Source of the DNA: Colwellia sp. PAMC 21821
Lineage (GTDB): Bacteria > Pseudomonadota > Gammaproteobacteria > Enterobacterales > Alteromonadaceae
Direction of reading: 5' to 3'
Assembly: GCF_002077175.1 (NCBI RefSeq)
Contig: NZ_CP014943.1
Span: 248,001 to 312,000, forward strand
Length of the DNA stretch: 64,000 nt
Part shown: in pieces, positions 1-9,607 of the stretch
Layout of the letters: each line of letters opens with the position of its first letter
Position numbering within the stretch: position 1 is the stretch's first letter
The notes under the pieces: model-generated
What the model was told of the DNA's origin: nothing
The model's input: only the letters and a program-made list of their open reading frames with translations
Database searches by the model: none
Translations under genes and position numbers: made by a program

Positions 1-1
1 A

Positions 2-631
2 ATCAACATGAACGACCCTAAAATTACTGTATCACCCATTATTACTATTGATGGTCGACATGAAGTTAATGAAGTTCATTTTGATAATGCGCGAGTACCT
101 ACTGAAAATCTTATCGGCGTGGAAGGCAAAGGTTGGACATACGCTAAAGTCCTATTAACACATGAACGAACAGGTATTGCTCGAGTCGCTATTTCCAAAG
201 ATCGCCTAGTGCAATTAAAAGCCTTGGCTCAAACATCTCCAGATGGAGATAACAAACTGATTGATGACGCTATTTTTGCGCAAAAAGTCGCGCAAGTAGA
301 AATAGACTTATTAGCCTTGGAATATACTGAATTACGCACCCTTTCAGCTATCAGTACCGGCCAAGCACCGGGGCCAGAATCTTCAATATTAAAAATTGTT
401 GGCACCCAAGTTATTCAGGCAATAGACGAGTTGTACGTGGAAGCTGCTGGGTACTACGCAATGCCATATGTTCCAGATCAATTCAATGATGACTTTGACG
501 GGCAAAGCATTGGTCCTGATATGGCAACGAATAGTTCATTACGTTACTTTAATAATCGAAAAGCATCTATTTACGGTGGCAGTAACGAAATTCAAACTAA
601 CATTATCAGCAAAGCCGTTTTAGGCCTTTAA
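2..631 (+). CDS. Acyl-CoA dehydrogenase, 5'-truncated by the window edge (large-subunit-like)
   Basis: Oxidises an acyl-CoA to the 2-enoyl-CoA with FAD; only the C-terminal half (about 209 residues) is inside the window, the reading frame being open to its left edge. Visible parts are the end of the middle beta domain and the C-terminal helical domain, finishing with the family motif IYGGSNEIQTNI. The position that holds the catalytic Glu in medium-chain enzymes (YEG) is Gly here (YGG). A Glu-Arg pair in LTHERTGIA lies where isovaleryl- and long-chain-type enzymes carry their base, so that Glu is the likely catalyst. It is followed 20 bp downstream by a second acyl-CoA dehydrogenase gene; the pair resembles PimC/PimD-type and other two-subunit dehydrogenases. 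Substrate cannot be told from the sequence. Confidence 0.9.
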   Translation: MNMNDPKITVSPIITIDGRHEVNEVHFDNARVPTENLIGVEGKGWTYAKVLLTHERTGIARVAISKDRLVQLKALAQTSPDGDNKLIDDAIFAQKVAQVEIDLLALEYTELRTLSAISTGQAPGPESSILKIVGTQVIQAIDELYVEAAGYYAMPYVPDQFNDDFDGQSIGPDMATNSSLRYFNNRKASIYGGSNEIQTNIISKAVLGL

Positions 632-651
632 ATTAGCATTAGGAGTTTACA

Positions 652-1773
652 ATGGACTTTTCGTTAAATAGCGAACAACAAATGATTCAAGACAGTGTAT
701 CGAAATTTATTCTAAACGATTACGATTTTGAAACACGCAGAAAAATACTCGAAACTAACACAGGTTATAGTCAAGAAAATTGGCGCTTATTTGCCGAACT
801 TGGCTGGTTAATGCTACCATTTACCGAAGAGGATGGCGGTTTAGGGGGTTCTATGGTCGACCTTATGCTGGTCATGGAAGAGTTTGGCAAAGGTATGGTC
901 GTTGAACCATTTCTAGCAACTGCTGTTATGTCGGGTGGTTTAATTGCCTTGGCGGGTAATCAAGCACAAAAAGACGACTACTTACCAAGAATAATGGCAG
1001 GTGAACTGCAAATGGCTTTTGCCTATGCTGAGCCACAAAGCCGTTATCATTTAAATAACGTGAAATGTAGCGCTAGCGAAAGCAATGGTGAATTTGTTAT
1101 TACAGGTCATAAGTCTGTGGTGTTAAACGGTAACCATGCCGATACTTTAATCGTTGCCGCGCGCACTTCAGGTGCCACAAATGACAACAATGGCATCAGT
1201 TTATTCCTTGTTGATGCCAATCACCCAAGTGTTAAACGTGAAGGTTATGCCAATGTTGACGGACACCAAGCCGCCGACATATGGTTTGATAAGACCCCGA
1301 CCCTTAGCTTGTTAGGTGAACAAGACAATGCCTTGCCAGTCATTAACAATATTATCGACAAAGCCACACTCGCCATTTGCGCCGAAGCCGTTGGTGCCAT
1401 GCAAATAGCCAATGAACGCACAGTTGAATATGCAAAAACACGTAAACAGTTTGGTCGTACTATTGGAACTTTCCAAGCACTGCAACATCGACTAGTTAAT
1501 ATGTTTATCGAGCACCAACAAGCTAAATCTATCCTGTTAATGGCTGTATTAATAATGGATAGCAATAATGGCCAAGATGCCAAAGCATTGTCGGCGGCGA
1601 AAAGTCGAATTGGTAAAGCGGCAAACTTAGTGGGCCGTGAAGCAGTACAATTGCATGGTGCTATAGGCATGACTGATGAACTTGATGTGGGTCATATATT
1701 TAAACGATTAACTACCATACAATTTTTGTTTGGTAGTACTGATATTCATACCAAACGTTTTGCATCTTTATAA
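652..1773 (+). CDS. Acyl-CoA dehydrogenase, probable non-catalytic partner subunit
   Basis: A full-length 373-residue acyl-CoA dehydrogenase fold: N-terminal helical domain starting MDFSLNSEQQMIQDSV, middle domain, and C-terminal helices with RKQFGRTIGTFQALQHRL. Start ATG has an AGGAG ribosome site just upstream. It lacks the usual catalytic Glu at both known positions: the end motif reads FLFGSTDIH instead of YEGTxEI, and the helix position of the alternative base reads IIDKATLA instead of an ER pair. In known heterotetrameric dehydrogenases one subunit lacks the base and completes the FAD site, so I infer this is the partner of the upstream gene. It resembles the PimD-type small subunit. 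Substrate unknown. Confidence 0.88.
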   Translation: MDFSLNSEQQMIQDSVSKFILNDYDFETRRKILETNTGYSQENWRLFAELGWLMLPFTEEDGGLGGSMVDLMLVMEEFGKGMVVEPFLATAVMSGGLIALAGNQAQKDDYLPRIMAGELQMAFAYAEPQSRYHLNNVKCSASESNGEFVITGHKSVVLNGNHADTLIVAARTSGATNDNNGISLFLVDANHPSVKREGYANVDGHQAADIWFDKTPTLSLLGEQDNALPVINNIIDKATLAICAEAVGAMQIANERTVEYAKTRKQFGRTIGTFQALQHRLVNMFIEHQQAKSILLMAVLIMDSNNGQDAKALSAAKSRIGKAANLVGREAVQLHGAIGMTDELDVGHIFKRLTTIQFLFGSTDIHTKRFASL

Positions 1774-1798
1774 CCCATTAATTAGTAATACCTCATAA

Positions 1799-1840
1799 AA
1801 AATGCCTTGAATTGATTCAGTACAATTCAAGGCATTTTTA
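1799..1840. terminator. Rho-independent terminator
   Basis: Long hairpin AAATGCCTTGAATTG / CAATTCAAGGCATTT with an 8-base loop, followed by T-rich sequence. It lies 26 bp after the acyl-CoA dehydrogenase stop and between convergent genes, and can serve both strands. Confidence 0.85.
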
Positions 1841-1989
1841 TTTGCGATATAAAATAGCCAAAATTAGTTAACCTGTAAGAAATTAACGCTATCGATAGCT
1901 TCGAGAAGCCGCCTATTTCATTGTATTCAAATTAGTAAAATTGATATTAAAACCAAGTCATAGATGTAAAGATAATCTATCTTTATAAT

Positions 1990-3588
1990 TTAATGCATGC
2001 TTTGCTTTACTAAAAGCACTGCTGTTTCTTGTTGTGCATGAACAAAAGAGCTTATTTTGATATCGGCTAATGCAGCTTTTTCTTCCAAAGTACTAACCTT
2101 TACGACTAATTTTGCACCCGGGTAATAACCTAGTACGGCTTCACAAATAATTTGTTTATTCATTAAAGAGTTAACTGTAATAATAACACTCGTGCTTTGT
2201 TCTACCCTTAATGCTTCTAATACCGGTGTTTTATCTAAGTGGCCAAAGTAAGCGTTATACCCACGTTTCCTTGCTAATAATACATGTTGTAAGTTATCAG
2301 AAATAATTAAAAAGCTAACACCTTCTTTGCTCAGTTCTTTAGCAACAATTCGCCCTAAAATAGCAAAACCACAAACAATGGTATGATTTTTTGCTTTCAC
2401 GGGTGTTATTTTGTCTGATTCAAAAAACTCAACAACAAAAATGGCTGCTATTTTGTAAATATTGCTGACCATAAAAGGGGTTAATATCATCGACAAAACA
2501 GTGATCAATATTAGAAAACTGCCTAAACTTTCTGAGAGTAGCTTATGGTTCATTGCCATAGCAAAAATAGCGAATGAGAACTCCCCTACTTGGCATAGCG
2601 CTACAGCAGATTTTATCGACTCACTTTTGTTAGACTTCATGCTGATCAGAAAATAAATAATCACGGCCTTAATCAGCATAACCAGCGCTAAAACACCCAA
2701 TACCCAGTGCAGGTTACTGATAAAGTATAAAACATCAATTTTTGTGCCTATAGCAAAGAAAAACGCACCTAATAATAAGTCTTTATAGGAAGCTATATCT
2801 GACTCAACTTTTATATGAAATTTAGTTTCGGCGATGATCATACCAGCGATAAAGGCCCCTAAAGAATAGGTAAAACCCATTTCATGGGCTATCAATGAAG
2901 CGCCCAATACAATAGTAAACACCGAGCTTAAAAATAGCTCTTCCATGCGTGCGTTTGCCGAAAAATGCAGTAACCAAGCGATAATTTTCTTGCCTATAGT
3001 AAACATGAATAGAATGATTAAGCCGGCATACAAAAAAGTTTTTAATAAAATATCTGCCATTGATAATTCATTATTCGATAAGAACCCCATGAGTAACAAA
3101 ATAGGGATCACAGCCAAGTCTTGAAAAACCAGTATCGCGACAGACTTTTTACCATAAGGCGTAACAATATCTTTTGATTTTTTCAGATACGGTAAAACGA
3201 TAGCTGTAGAAGACAAACTAAATGAAAGCGCAATAATTAAAGACGGAATAGGGTCGACATTAAAAAGATAAAATGCCATCACAAAAATAACGATGGAGCT
3301 AAAAGCGACCTGCACAAAACCATTAAAAAATATCAGTTCTTTCATTTTACCTAGTTTCGAGAAAGACATTTCTAAACCGATAGTAAACATAAGAAAAACA
3401 ATACCAAACTCGCCGATAAGCTCGAGTGAGTGAGGTGTAGTACTGCCGTTAAAGTCGAAAAAATTACTGACGATAGTGCCAGTAATAATGTAGCCAATAA
3501 TATGTGAAATTGAAAATTTGGTTAACACTATATTTATTACGCTAGCAAGCGCTAACGATATAGCAATAATAACAAGTATGGAGTCCAT
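1990..3588 (-). CDS. CPA2 family cation:proton antiporter with TrkA-N domain (KefB/KefC/YbaL type)
   Basis: Inner-membrane monovalent cation/H+ antiporter or K+ efflux protein of 532 residues. Residues 1-385 are about 12 hydrophobic segments with CPA2 features (SFSLSSTAIVLPYL, MFTIGLEMSF, GAFIAGMIIAET, LGAFFFAIGTKID). The C-terminal part from about residue 395 is a Rossmann-like TrkA-N/RCK domain (HTIVCGFAILGRIVAKEL), the usual nucleotide or glutathione-responsive gate, though the dinucleotide loop is a variant. No TrkA-C domain follows, so the C-terminus is short as in YbaL relatives. It stands alone, convergent to the acyl-CoA dehydrogenase genes. The transported ion is not certain. Confidence 0.88.
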   Translation of the reverse strand: MDSILVIIAISLALASVINIVLTKFSISHIIGYIITGTIVSNFFDFNGSTTPHSLELIGEFGIVFLMFTIGLEMSFSKLGKMKELIFFNGFVQVAFSSIVIFVMAFYLFNVDPIPSLIIALSFSLSSTAIVLPYLKKSKDIVTPYGKKSVAILVFQDLAVIPILLLMGFLSNNELSMADILLKTFLYAGLIILFMFTIGKKIIAWLLHFSANARMEELFLSSVFTIVLGASLIAHEMGFTYSLGAFIAGMIIAETKFHIKVESDIASYKDLLLGAFFFAIGTKIDVLYFISNLHWVLGVLALVMLIKAVIIYFLISMKSNKSESIKSAVALCQVGEFSFAIFAMAMNHKLLSESLGSFLILITVLSMILTPFMVSNIYKIAAIFVVEFFESDKITPVKAKNHTIVCGFAILGRIVAKELSKEGVSFLIISDNLQHVLLARKRGYNAYFGHLDKTPVLEALRVEQSTSVIITVNSLMNKQIICEAVLGYYPGAKLVVKVSTLEEKAALADIKISSFVHAQQETAVLLVKQSMH

Positions 3589-4333
3589 TTGATCCCTTAA
3601 AACTAACCTGATATTTACATCAGCAAAAAAATATATCTAGTTTATTGCATGCACATTACAGACCAGTTAACTCATGAAACACACATTTCAATAGAAACTA
3701 ATAACCCTAATAATTCAATAACTTAAATAGCATCAATAACAACTATAAATATTAATTATAGATCTAATGCATCATATTGAAGCGCCCGCCCCACAATGGT
3801 GCAAAAAAATTATTTTTTATAATAAACTGTAAATTATCCTTTATATTCTCATCAGCCAGGCTGTTGAAAACACGACTAACCTAAAAAATTATTCATATTT
3901 CGAACTGTTGTACCTACAGCTGATTTAAAAATAAAAAATTAAACTATTATGCTAATTTTTTATTATATCTTAGCAGGGCCTTGCTCTTTTTTTTTGTCCG
4001 CTCAGCTTAAACCAACATAAATAATCGCTGCAGATTAACGAAAGAAATCATCATCAATAAGTAGCCATTTATTCGACGCAAATATGATTAACTGTAAAAG
4101 TTTATACTTCACTGCTAATGCGTTATGTAGAAGAAATCAACCACTCTACTGGCCATAATAGTCATCAAATAAATAGTGATAAAAAGCGCATATTTAAATA
4201 ACGTTGACTTAACCATCACTTTACATCCTACCTCCTTGGTATTACATTCTACGATTCATAACTTGCATATTATCGATTATTGGTAATTTGAATTGGTAAT
4301 AACCATTTGTTTTTTTAATGTTGAGGTGAGAAA
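3589..4333. other. 745-bp intergenic region
   Basis: AT-rich gap between the divergent antiporter and alginate lyase genes, so it must carry both promoters. I see no convincing small ORF with a ribosome site, no RNA gene and no clear operator. The start of the downstream lyase is fixed by GAGGTGAG at 4323-4330. Confidence 0.5.
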
Positions 4334-5734
4334 TTGTCTATATCTAATGCTCTAGTATGTTTATGTGTGCCTATTCTAATACTTGGTTGTAAATCTTCTA
4401 CCAGCTCAGAAACTAAGCCAGAGGAAGTGGTTGTGATTGAACAACCTATCGAACAACCAATCGAAGTGCCTGTTCAAGATATTATCTGCTCAGGTTTAGC
4501 AAAACTTAATTTAAATGAGGCTATTGCCACAAATGAACTGACAGACTATGTAGCAAGTAATGCCATTGATAGTAATTTTATAGCTCAGTCGCGTTGGTCA
4601 ACACTTGAAAGTGAACAACACCTCGTTTTAACATTAGATGAACCCGCCCTATTAAAAGGCGTATCGTTAACTTGGTTTAATAACGATCAAAGAAGTTATA
4701 ACTATGATGTTGAAGTGTCTAAAGATAATGCATCATGGACACCAGTAATGTCTGATCAAATAACCAATGCGCAATCAACGCGTAGTCAATTTGTTGAAAT
4801 TTCAGAACACACAGCTCGTTATATAAAAATAGTGCCAAAAGGCAATAATATCGATAGTGCTAGCCATCTGGTAGAAGTTGAAGCATTTGGTTGTCAACAA
4901 GATGTAAGCACAACAATTGAGTTGACTGATTGGTACTTAAGCATTCCTGTTAACGAAAGCACCAACACAAAAGCACAAAGTATTTATGAAGCTACGCTAA
5001 GTAATAATTACTTTAATGCAGAATTTTTCTTTTTAAATACCGATGGTGGTCTAGTTTTTAGAGCACCTATTAAGGGTGCAAAAACCTCTACCAATACTAA
5101 ATATACCCGCACAGAGCTAAGAGAAATGCTAAGGCGTGGTAACACTAGCATTAAAGTTCAAGGGGTAAATAAAAACAACTGGGTGTTTTCAAGCGCTCCA
5201 GATAGTGACCTTGATGCTTCTGCTGGCGTTGATGGCGAATTAGTTGCAGAGTTAGCGGTAAATCATGTTACTGAAACTGGCGATAACTCGCAGGTTGGAC
5301 GGGTCATTATTGGTCAAATACATGCAAACAATGATGAACCTATTCGTGTTTATTACCGCAAGCTACCGCAGAATAATAAAGGCTCAATTTATTTAGCACA
5401 TGAAATTGAAGGGGGAGATGATATTTATCATGAGTTAATTGGTACACGTTCACAAAGTGCAACTAACCCAGAAAACGGCATTGAACTTAATGAACGTTTT
5501 GGTTATCGCATCAGTGTCGTTGGCAGACTATTGACCCTCACCGTGACAAGACCAGGTCAAGCAGATATCACTAAAACCGTTGATATGACCAACAGTGGTT
5601 ATGACCAAAGCGGGCAATACATGTACTTTAAAGCGGGTGTGTACAATCAAAATAACACCGGCAATGTTAAAGATTATGTGCAGGCAACTTTTTATAAAAT
5701 TGAAAACAGCCATATTGGCTACCAAGAAGAATAG
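4334..5734 (+). CDS. Alginate lyase, PL7 family, lipoprotein with CBM32/F5-8C-like domain
   Basis: Cleaves alginate by beta-elimination at the cell surface or in the periplasm. The TTG start is chosen because a strong GAGGTGAG site precedes it by three bases and it gives a lipoprotein signal (LILGC, Cys near residue 19). A Glu/Val/Pro-rich linker follows. Residues about 50-195 look like an F5/8 type C (CBM32) sugar-binding domain (ASNAIDSNFIAQSRWS, ARYIKIVPKGN). Residues 200-466 are the PL7 catalytic domain with its three conserved motifs: RTELREM (R259), QIH (Q328, H330) and YFKAGVYNQ (catalytic Tyr about 437). Strongly similar to the second lyase at 8456, so the two look like tandem paralogues. 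Lipid anchoring suggests first attack on polymer or large oligomers. Confidence 0.93.
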   Translation: MSISNALVCLCVPILILGCKSSTSSETKPEEVVVIEQPIEQPIEVPVQDIICSGLAKLNLNEAIATNELTDYVASNAIDSNFIAQSRWSTLESEQHLVLTLDEPALLKGVSLTWFNNDQRSYNYDVEVSKDNASWTPVMSDQITNAQSTRSQFVEISEHTARYIKIVPKGNNIDSASHLVEVEAFGCQQDVSTTIELTDWYLSIPVNESTNTKAQSIYEATLSNNYFNAEFFFLNTDGGLVFRAPIKGAKTSTNTKYTRTELREMLRRGNTSIKVQGVNKNNWVFSSAPDSDLDASAGVDGELVAELAVNHVTETGDNSQVGRVIIGQIHANNDEPIRVYYRKLPQNNKGSIYLAHEIEGGDDIYHELIGTRSQSATNPENGIELNERFGYRISVVGRLLTLTVTRPGQADITKTVDMTNSGYDQSGQYMYFKAGVYNQNNTGNVKDYVQATFYKIENSHIGYQEE

Positions 5735-5792
5735 TTAATATAACGACTCCTAAAACATTACCTTTGAAATTACTTAAACTAATGTTCAATCA

Positions 5793-5836
5793 TTAAAGTT
5801 AAAGTTAAAGTTAAAGTTAAAGTTAAAGTTAAAGTT
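5793..5836 (+). repeat. (TTAAAG)7 tandem hexamer
   Basis: Seven perfect copies of TTAAAG plus two bases, 58 bp after the lyase stop. It lies in the otherwise featureless 400-bp gap before the 6136 gene (5735-6135), in which I see no gene. Copy number is likely to vary between strains. Confidence 0.95.
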
Positions 5837-6135
5837 TTATTTATTATTAAGTAGTTAAAAATAAACCAAGCAAAATCACAACAGATAGAAGTGAGTTTTT
5901 TCACTAAAAACCACTAGTTTGTGCGGGTTTAAGGTAATTAACATGGCCTTAATGCTTTACCAAAACCAACAAAGCATTCAAAACAAATAGCAATAAAACC
6001 ATTAATTGGTTGACAGATTGGTAAGTTATTGCAAGTATCAGTAACAGTAAAGCTTGTAGATTAAATATACTTTTAGGTATTTACTGTTTAAAGAGCTATT
6101 AAAAATATAATAATATTCGTTGGGGAATAACTAAG

Positions 6136-8298
6136 ATGAAAAAGAAATTGGTAATAACTATAGCCAGTATATTAGCATTGAGTGGCTGTAACCATGAGAG
6201 CGTAACAGGTTCAACCGGAAACGCTATTGGCTATGTTGACCTATCTGGAGACGCAACAACTGGAGTAACGTTAACATCAACCATTAGCGATGGTAATGGA
6301 TTTGACGCAGCAGACGTAACCTACACTTGGGTTGCTGATAACAAAGTGCTTTCAGGTTCTACTTCGAGTACATACCTCCTTACAGATGCTGATGTTGGCT
6401 CTATGATTTCACTTATCGTTAACTACACAGATAACGATGGCTATGCAGAAAAAGCGATTTCAGCTGAAACTGATGTGATTGAGATTCCAGCAGTACCAAG
6501 CGCTGGTAGTGTAGCTATAACAGGCGATGCCTATGTAGACTTTGAACTTACCGCTGTAATTACCGACGAAAATGGCGCTGGCGATACACCTATCGTTTAT
6601 GTTTGGATGGCTGATGGTGTTGCAATCGCTGATGCTACAAGTGCAAGCTATACATTAACTGAGGCAGAATTAACTAAAACAATTACTGTTTCTGCAACCT
6701 ATACCGATAATGATGACTTCCCAGAAGACACCCTATCTGACCCAACGGCACCAGTTATTGTAAAACCTGCTGATGTTGTAACCAGCCAAGTAGCCAAAAT
6801 CACTGACACTATGGGTGTAGGTATTGGCGATGGCTCTAAAGATACCGGTGAACTTAGATTTAAGCTTAGCGATGAAAGTATTGACCCGCTAGTAGCTGGT
6901 AAGTTGAGCTTATCATTTAGAAAAGAAGCTAACGCAGTTAACAACAACCCTAATGACACTGATACCGACTTTAAAGATGCCTACATTGGTATATTCGGTA
7001 GTAAAGTGAGTACGGGTTATGAGCTTGTTGAGCTAAGAGTTAAAGAAGGTAATTATGTCATTCGTGGCCAAGAAGGTACGGTTGACACTGATGCCACTTT
7101 CACAGGTGAAGAATGGGTTGATATTGATATTACTTGGGACGCTACAAATGCCAGTGCTTCAGTTGCACCATTAATTACTCTTTCTATCAATGGCACACCT
7201 GTTTCAGCCGATGCCTTCCCAACCTACGATAGTGGAAAAACAGATGGCAGTTTAGGTACTCATTTTGAAACCATTATGGATGGTGTTCAATACATGACAT
7301 TCAGATTAGGTGACAATGACGCAACCGTTGCTACAGCATTTTACCTCGACGATATTCAACTGTTTTCTGACGTTGCTGGCACGGTAGAAGTATTTACTGA
7401 TAACTTTGAAAGCTTTGCAGTTGATGACTCACTTGATACAGACAACAGTGCATCGCCTTATAACAGCTCAACTAATGAAGCTATTGTTGCTGAAGTAACC
7501 AGAGAAGGCGCTGATGTTGACGAGCCTGCTAACCCACCTGTTGATCCGCCAACAGAACCATCTGAAGATAATTTACAAATAGCTAAAATTACAGACACCA
7601 TGGGTGTAGGTATTGGCGATGGCTCTACCGATACAGGTGAGCTTAGATTTAAACTGAGCGATGAAAGTATTGCATCGTTAGATGTTGGTAAACTTAGCGT
7701 ATCATTTAGAAAAGAAGCAAATGCCGTAAACAATAACCCTAACGATTCAGATACCGACTTTAAAGATGCTTATATTGGCATCTTTGGTAGTAAAGTTAGC
7801 ACAGGTTATGAACTCGTCGAATTAAGAGTGAAAGAAGGTAACTATGTAATACGTGGCCAAGAAGGCACAGTTGATACCGATGCAACATTCACAGGTGACG
7901 AATGGGTTGATATAGATATTACCTGGGATGCTAGCAACGCAAGTGCTACTGTAGCACCACTCATTACCTTATCAATTAATGGTACGCCTGTTTCAACCGA
8001 TGCTTTCCCAACTTATGACAGTGGAAAAACAGATGGCAGTTTAGGTACTCACTTTGAAACTATTATGGACGGTGTTCAGTACTTGGTTTTCAGAATTGGC
8101 GACAATGATGCAACCGTAGCCACAGCATTCTATATTGACGACATTAAACTATATTCTGACTTAGAAGGCACAACAGAAGTATTTTCAGACGATTTTGAAA
8201 GTACAAGTTATGCTGTAGGTGGCTCTCTTGATACTGACAACCCTGCTTCGCCTTACAACAGTTCTACAAACGAAGCCGTAGTTGCCGATAGATTATAA
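6136..8298 (+). CDS. Large lipoprotein with Ig-like repeats and a duplicated putative carbohydrate-binding domain
   Basis: Lipoprotein signal MKKKLVITIASILALSGC. Residues about 25-120 and 120-212 are two Ig/VCBS-like beta modules (YTWVADNKVLSGS, YVWMADGVAIADA). Residues 217-455 and 480-720 are two near-identical copies of a roughly 235-residue domain that begins KITDTMGVGIGDGS and contains KDAYIGIFGSKVSTGYELVE, TWDA and LDDIQLF, joined by a proline/glutamate linker (PANPPVDPPTEPSED). The duplicated domain looks like a beta-sandwich lectin or CBM; no catalytic residues are recognised. Position between two PL7 lyases implies a role in binding alginate at the cell surface. The domain family is not one I can name with certainty. 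Confidence 0.75.
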   Translation: MKKKLVITIASILALSGCNHESVTGSTGNAIGYVDLSGDATTGVTLTSTISDGNGFDAADVTYTWVADNKVLSGSTSSTYLLTDADVGSMISLIVNYTDNDGYAEKAISAETDVIEIPAVPSAGSVAITGDAYVDFELTAVITDENGAGDTPIVYVWMADGVAIADATSASYTLTEAELTKTITVSATYTDNDDFPEDTLSDPTAPVIVKPADVVTSQVAKITDTMGVGIGDGSKDTGELRFKLSDESIDPLVAGKLSLSFRKEANAVNNNPNDTDTDFKDAYIGIFGSKVSTGYELVELRVKEGNYVIRGQEGTVDTDATFTGEEWVDIDITWDATNASASVAPLITLSINGTPVSADAFPTYDSGKTDGSLGTHFETIMDGVQYMTFRLGDNDATVATAFYLDDIQLFSDVAGTVEVFTDNFESFAVDDSLDTDNSASPYNSSTNEAIVAEVTREGADVDEPANPPVDPPTEPSEDNLQIAKITDTMGVGIGDGSTDTGELRFKLSDESIASLDVGKLSVSFRKEANAVNNNPNDSDTDFKDAYIGIFGSKVSTGYELVELRVKEGNYVIRGQEGTVDTDATFTGDEWVDIDITWDASNASATVAPLITLSINGTPVSTDAFPTYDSGKTDGSLGTHFETIMDGVQYLVFRIGDNDATVATAFYIDDIKLYSDLEGTTEVFSDDFESTSYAVGGSLDTDNPASPYNSSTNEAVVADRL

Positions 8299-8338
8299 GT
8301 AACTTACAAGTTGAAATAGCAATATTCAAACTTAATGA

Positions 8339-8367
8339 AATAGCGCTAATTATAGCGCTATTTTTTT
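8339..8367 (+). terminator. Rho-independent terminator
   Basis: Hairpin AATAGCGCT / AGCGCTATT with a 6-base loop and a run of T, 41 bp after the 6136-8298 stop. It separates that gene from the second PL7 lyase. Confidence 0.88.
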
Positions 8368-8455
8368 GTGATGATTATGTTAAACGTTTAAAGAAACTTG
8401 AGAATATAACGTTATTTCAAATGGTACTATCCCCAAAATTAAAAAGGTAAACACA

Positions 8456-9406
8456 ATGCTATCTTCCATTAAAACACTATTGAGCATTACATTAATTTTA
8501 GCCGTAAGCGGACAAAATCACCTGCAAGCAGCAGAGATAAAAAACAGTCGAAACGAGATTATATCTCTCGATGCTGATGCCAGACCGGCTGATAATTTTG
8601 ACTTAACTGATTGGAGCATTAGCTTACCAGTCGATACCAACAAAGATGATATTGCCGATAATGTACCGGAGTCATACCTTGCGAAAGGCTTGTCAATTAA
8701 ACCTTATTTTTATACGGCAGACGATGGCGGCATGGTTTTTTACGCACCTATACAAGGCCCTAAAACCTCTAAAAACACTAAATATACCCGCAGTGAATTG
8801 CGAGAAATGCTCAGAAAAGGTGATCTAAGGGTCAAAACCAAAGGCATAACAGAAAACAACTGGGTGTTTAGTACCGCAAAACGAAAATCTAGAAAAAATG
8901 CCGGTGGTGTTGATGGCACATTAGAAGCTACATTAGCGGTTAATCATGTCACCACCACTGGAGATGAAAAACAAGTTGGCCGAGTGATAATAGGCCAAAT
9001 TCATGCAACAAAAGACGAACCTGTTCGCTTGTATTATCGCAAGTTACCCAATAACAGCAAAGGTGTTATTTACATGGCTCATGAGCCATTAAAAGGTAAT
9101 GGTAAAGAGCAGTGGTATAACCTTATTGGCTCTCGTGCGAGTAATGCCGATGACCATGAAGACGGAATAGCGTTAAACGAAGTGTTCAGTTACCAAATCA
9201 ATGTTGTGGGTGACATGCTTAGCGTAACCATTATTCGCCAAGGTAAACCTAACGTAGTGCAAACAGTTGATATGAGTAACAGCGGATATGATAAAAGTGA
9301 TCAGTATATGTATTTCAAAGCGGGAGTTTATAACCAAAACAACTCAGGCGCTCCCACTGACTTTGTGCAAGCCACTTTCTATCAGTTAGAAAATAGCCAT
9401 AATTAG
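8456..9406 (+). CDS. Alginate lyase, PL7 family, soluble secreted
   Basis: Second PL7 lyase, 316 residues with a Sec signal (MLSSIKTLLSITLILAVSGQ, likely cleaved after LQA) and no extra binding domain. All three PL7 motifs are present: RSELREM (R112), QIH (Q181, H183) and YFKAGVYNQ (Y292). The catalytic region is very close to the lipoprotein lyase at 4334, including NNWVFS and GRVIIGQIHA stretches. Where the paralogue has a lipobox Cys, the signal here has Gln after AVSG, so this copy is predicted to be released rather than anchored. It has its own spacing and an upstream terminator, so it probably has its own promoter. Likely splits oligomers made by the anchored enzyme, an inference. Confidence 0.92.
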   Translation: MLSSIKTLLSITLILAVSGQNHLQAAEIKNSRNEIISLDADARPADNFDLTDWSISLPVDTNKDDIADNVPESYLAKGLSIKPYFYTADDGGMVFYAPIQGPKTSKNTKYTRSELREMLRKGDLRVKTKGITENNWVFSTAKRKSRKNAGGVDGTLEATLAVNHVTTTGDEKQVGRVIIGQIHATKDEPVRLYYRKLPNNSKGVIYMAHEPLKGNGKEQWYNLIGSRASNADDHEDGIALNEVFSYQINVVGDMLSVTIIRQGKPNVVQTVDMSNSGYDKSDQYMYFKAGVYNQNNSGAPTDFVQATFYQLENSHN

Positions 9407-9505
9407 TCTGACTCAGCGACGAGAAAAACAGCTTAACCACAATACTGTGCAATACTAGATGCTGAGCAAGTCTTATAGCAAAGAACGATAGTTAAAACAG
9501 GTCGT

Positions 9506-9547
9506 AAAAAAGCCCGTTCAGCTTACAAAGCTAAACGGGCTTTTTTG
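9506..9547. terminator. Bidirectional rho-independent terminator
   Basis: A-run, hairpin AGCCCGTTCAGCTT / AAGCTAAACGGGCT and T-run between the convergent lyase and response-regulator genes. It can stop transcription from both sides. Confidence 0.9.
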
Positions 9548-9607
9548 TCAGTATTCATCGATAAAAATTTTCGTCTTTAGCCGTTAAATTATTCGTTAAC
9601 GACTAAT

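Noticed and set aside
1245-1670. Minus-strand ORF of 141 codons
   Set aside because: A shadow of the acyl-CoA dehydrogenase gene, which is well conserved throughout.
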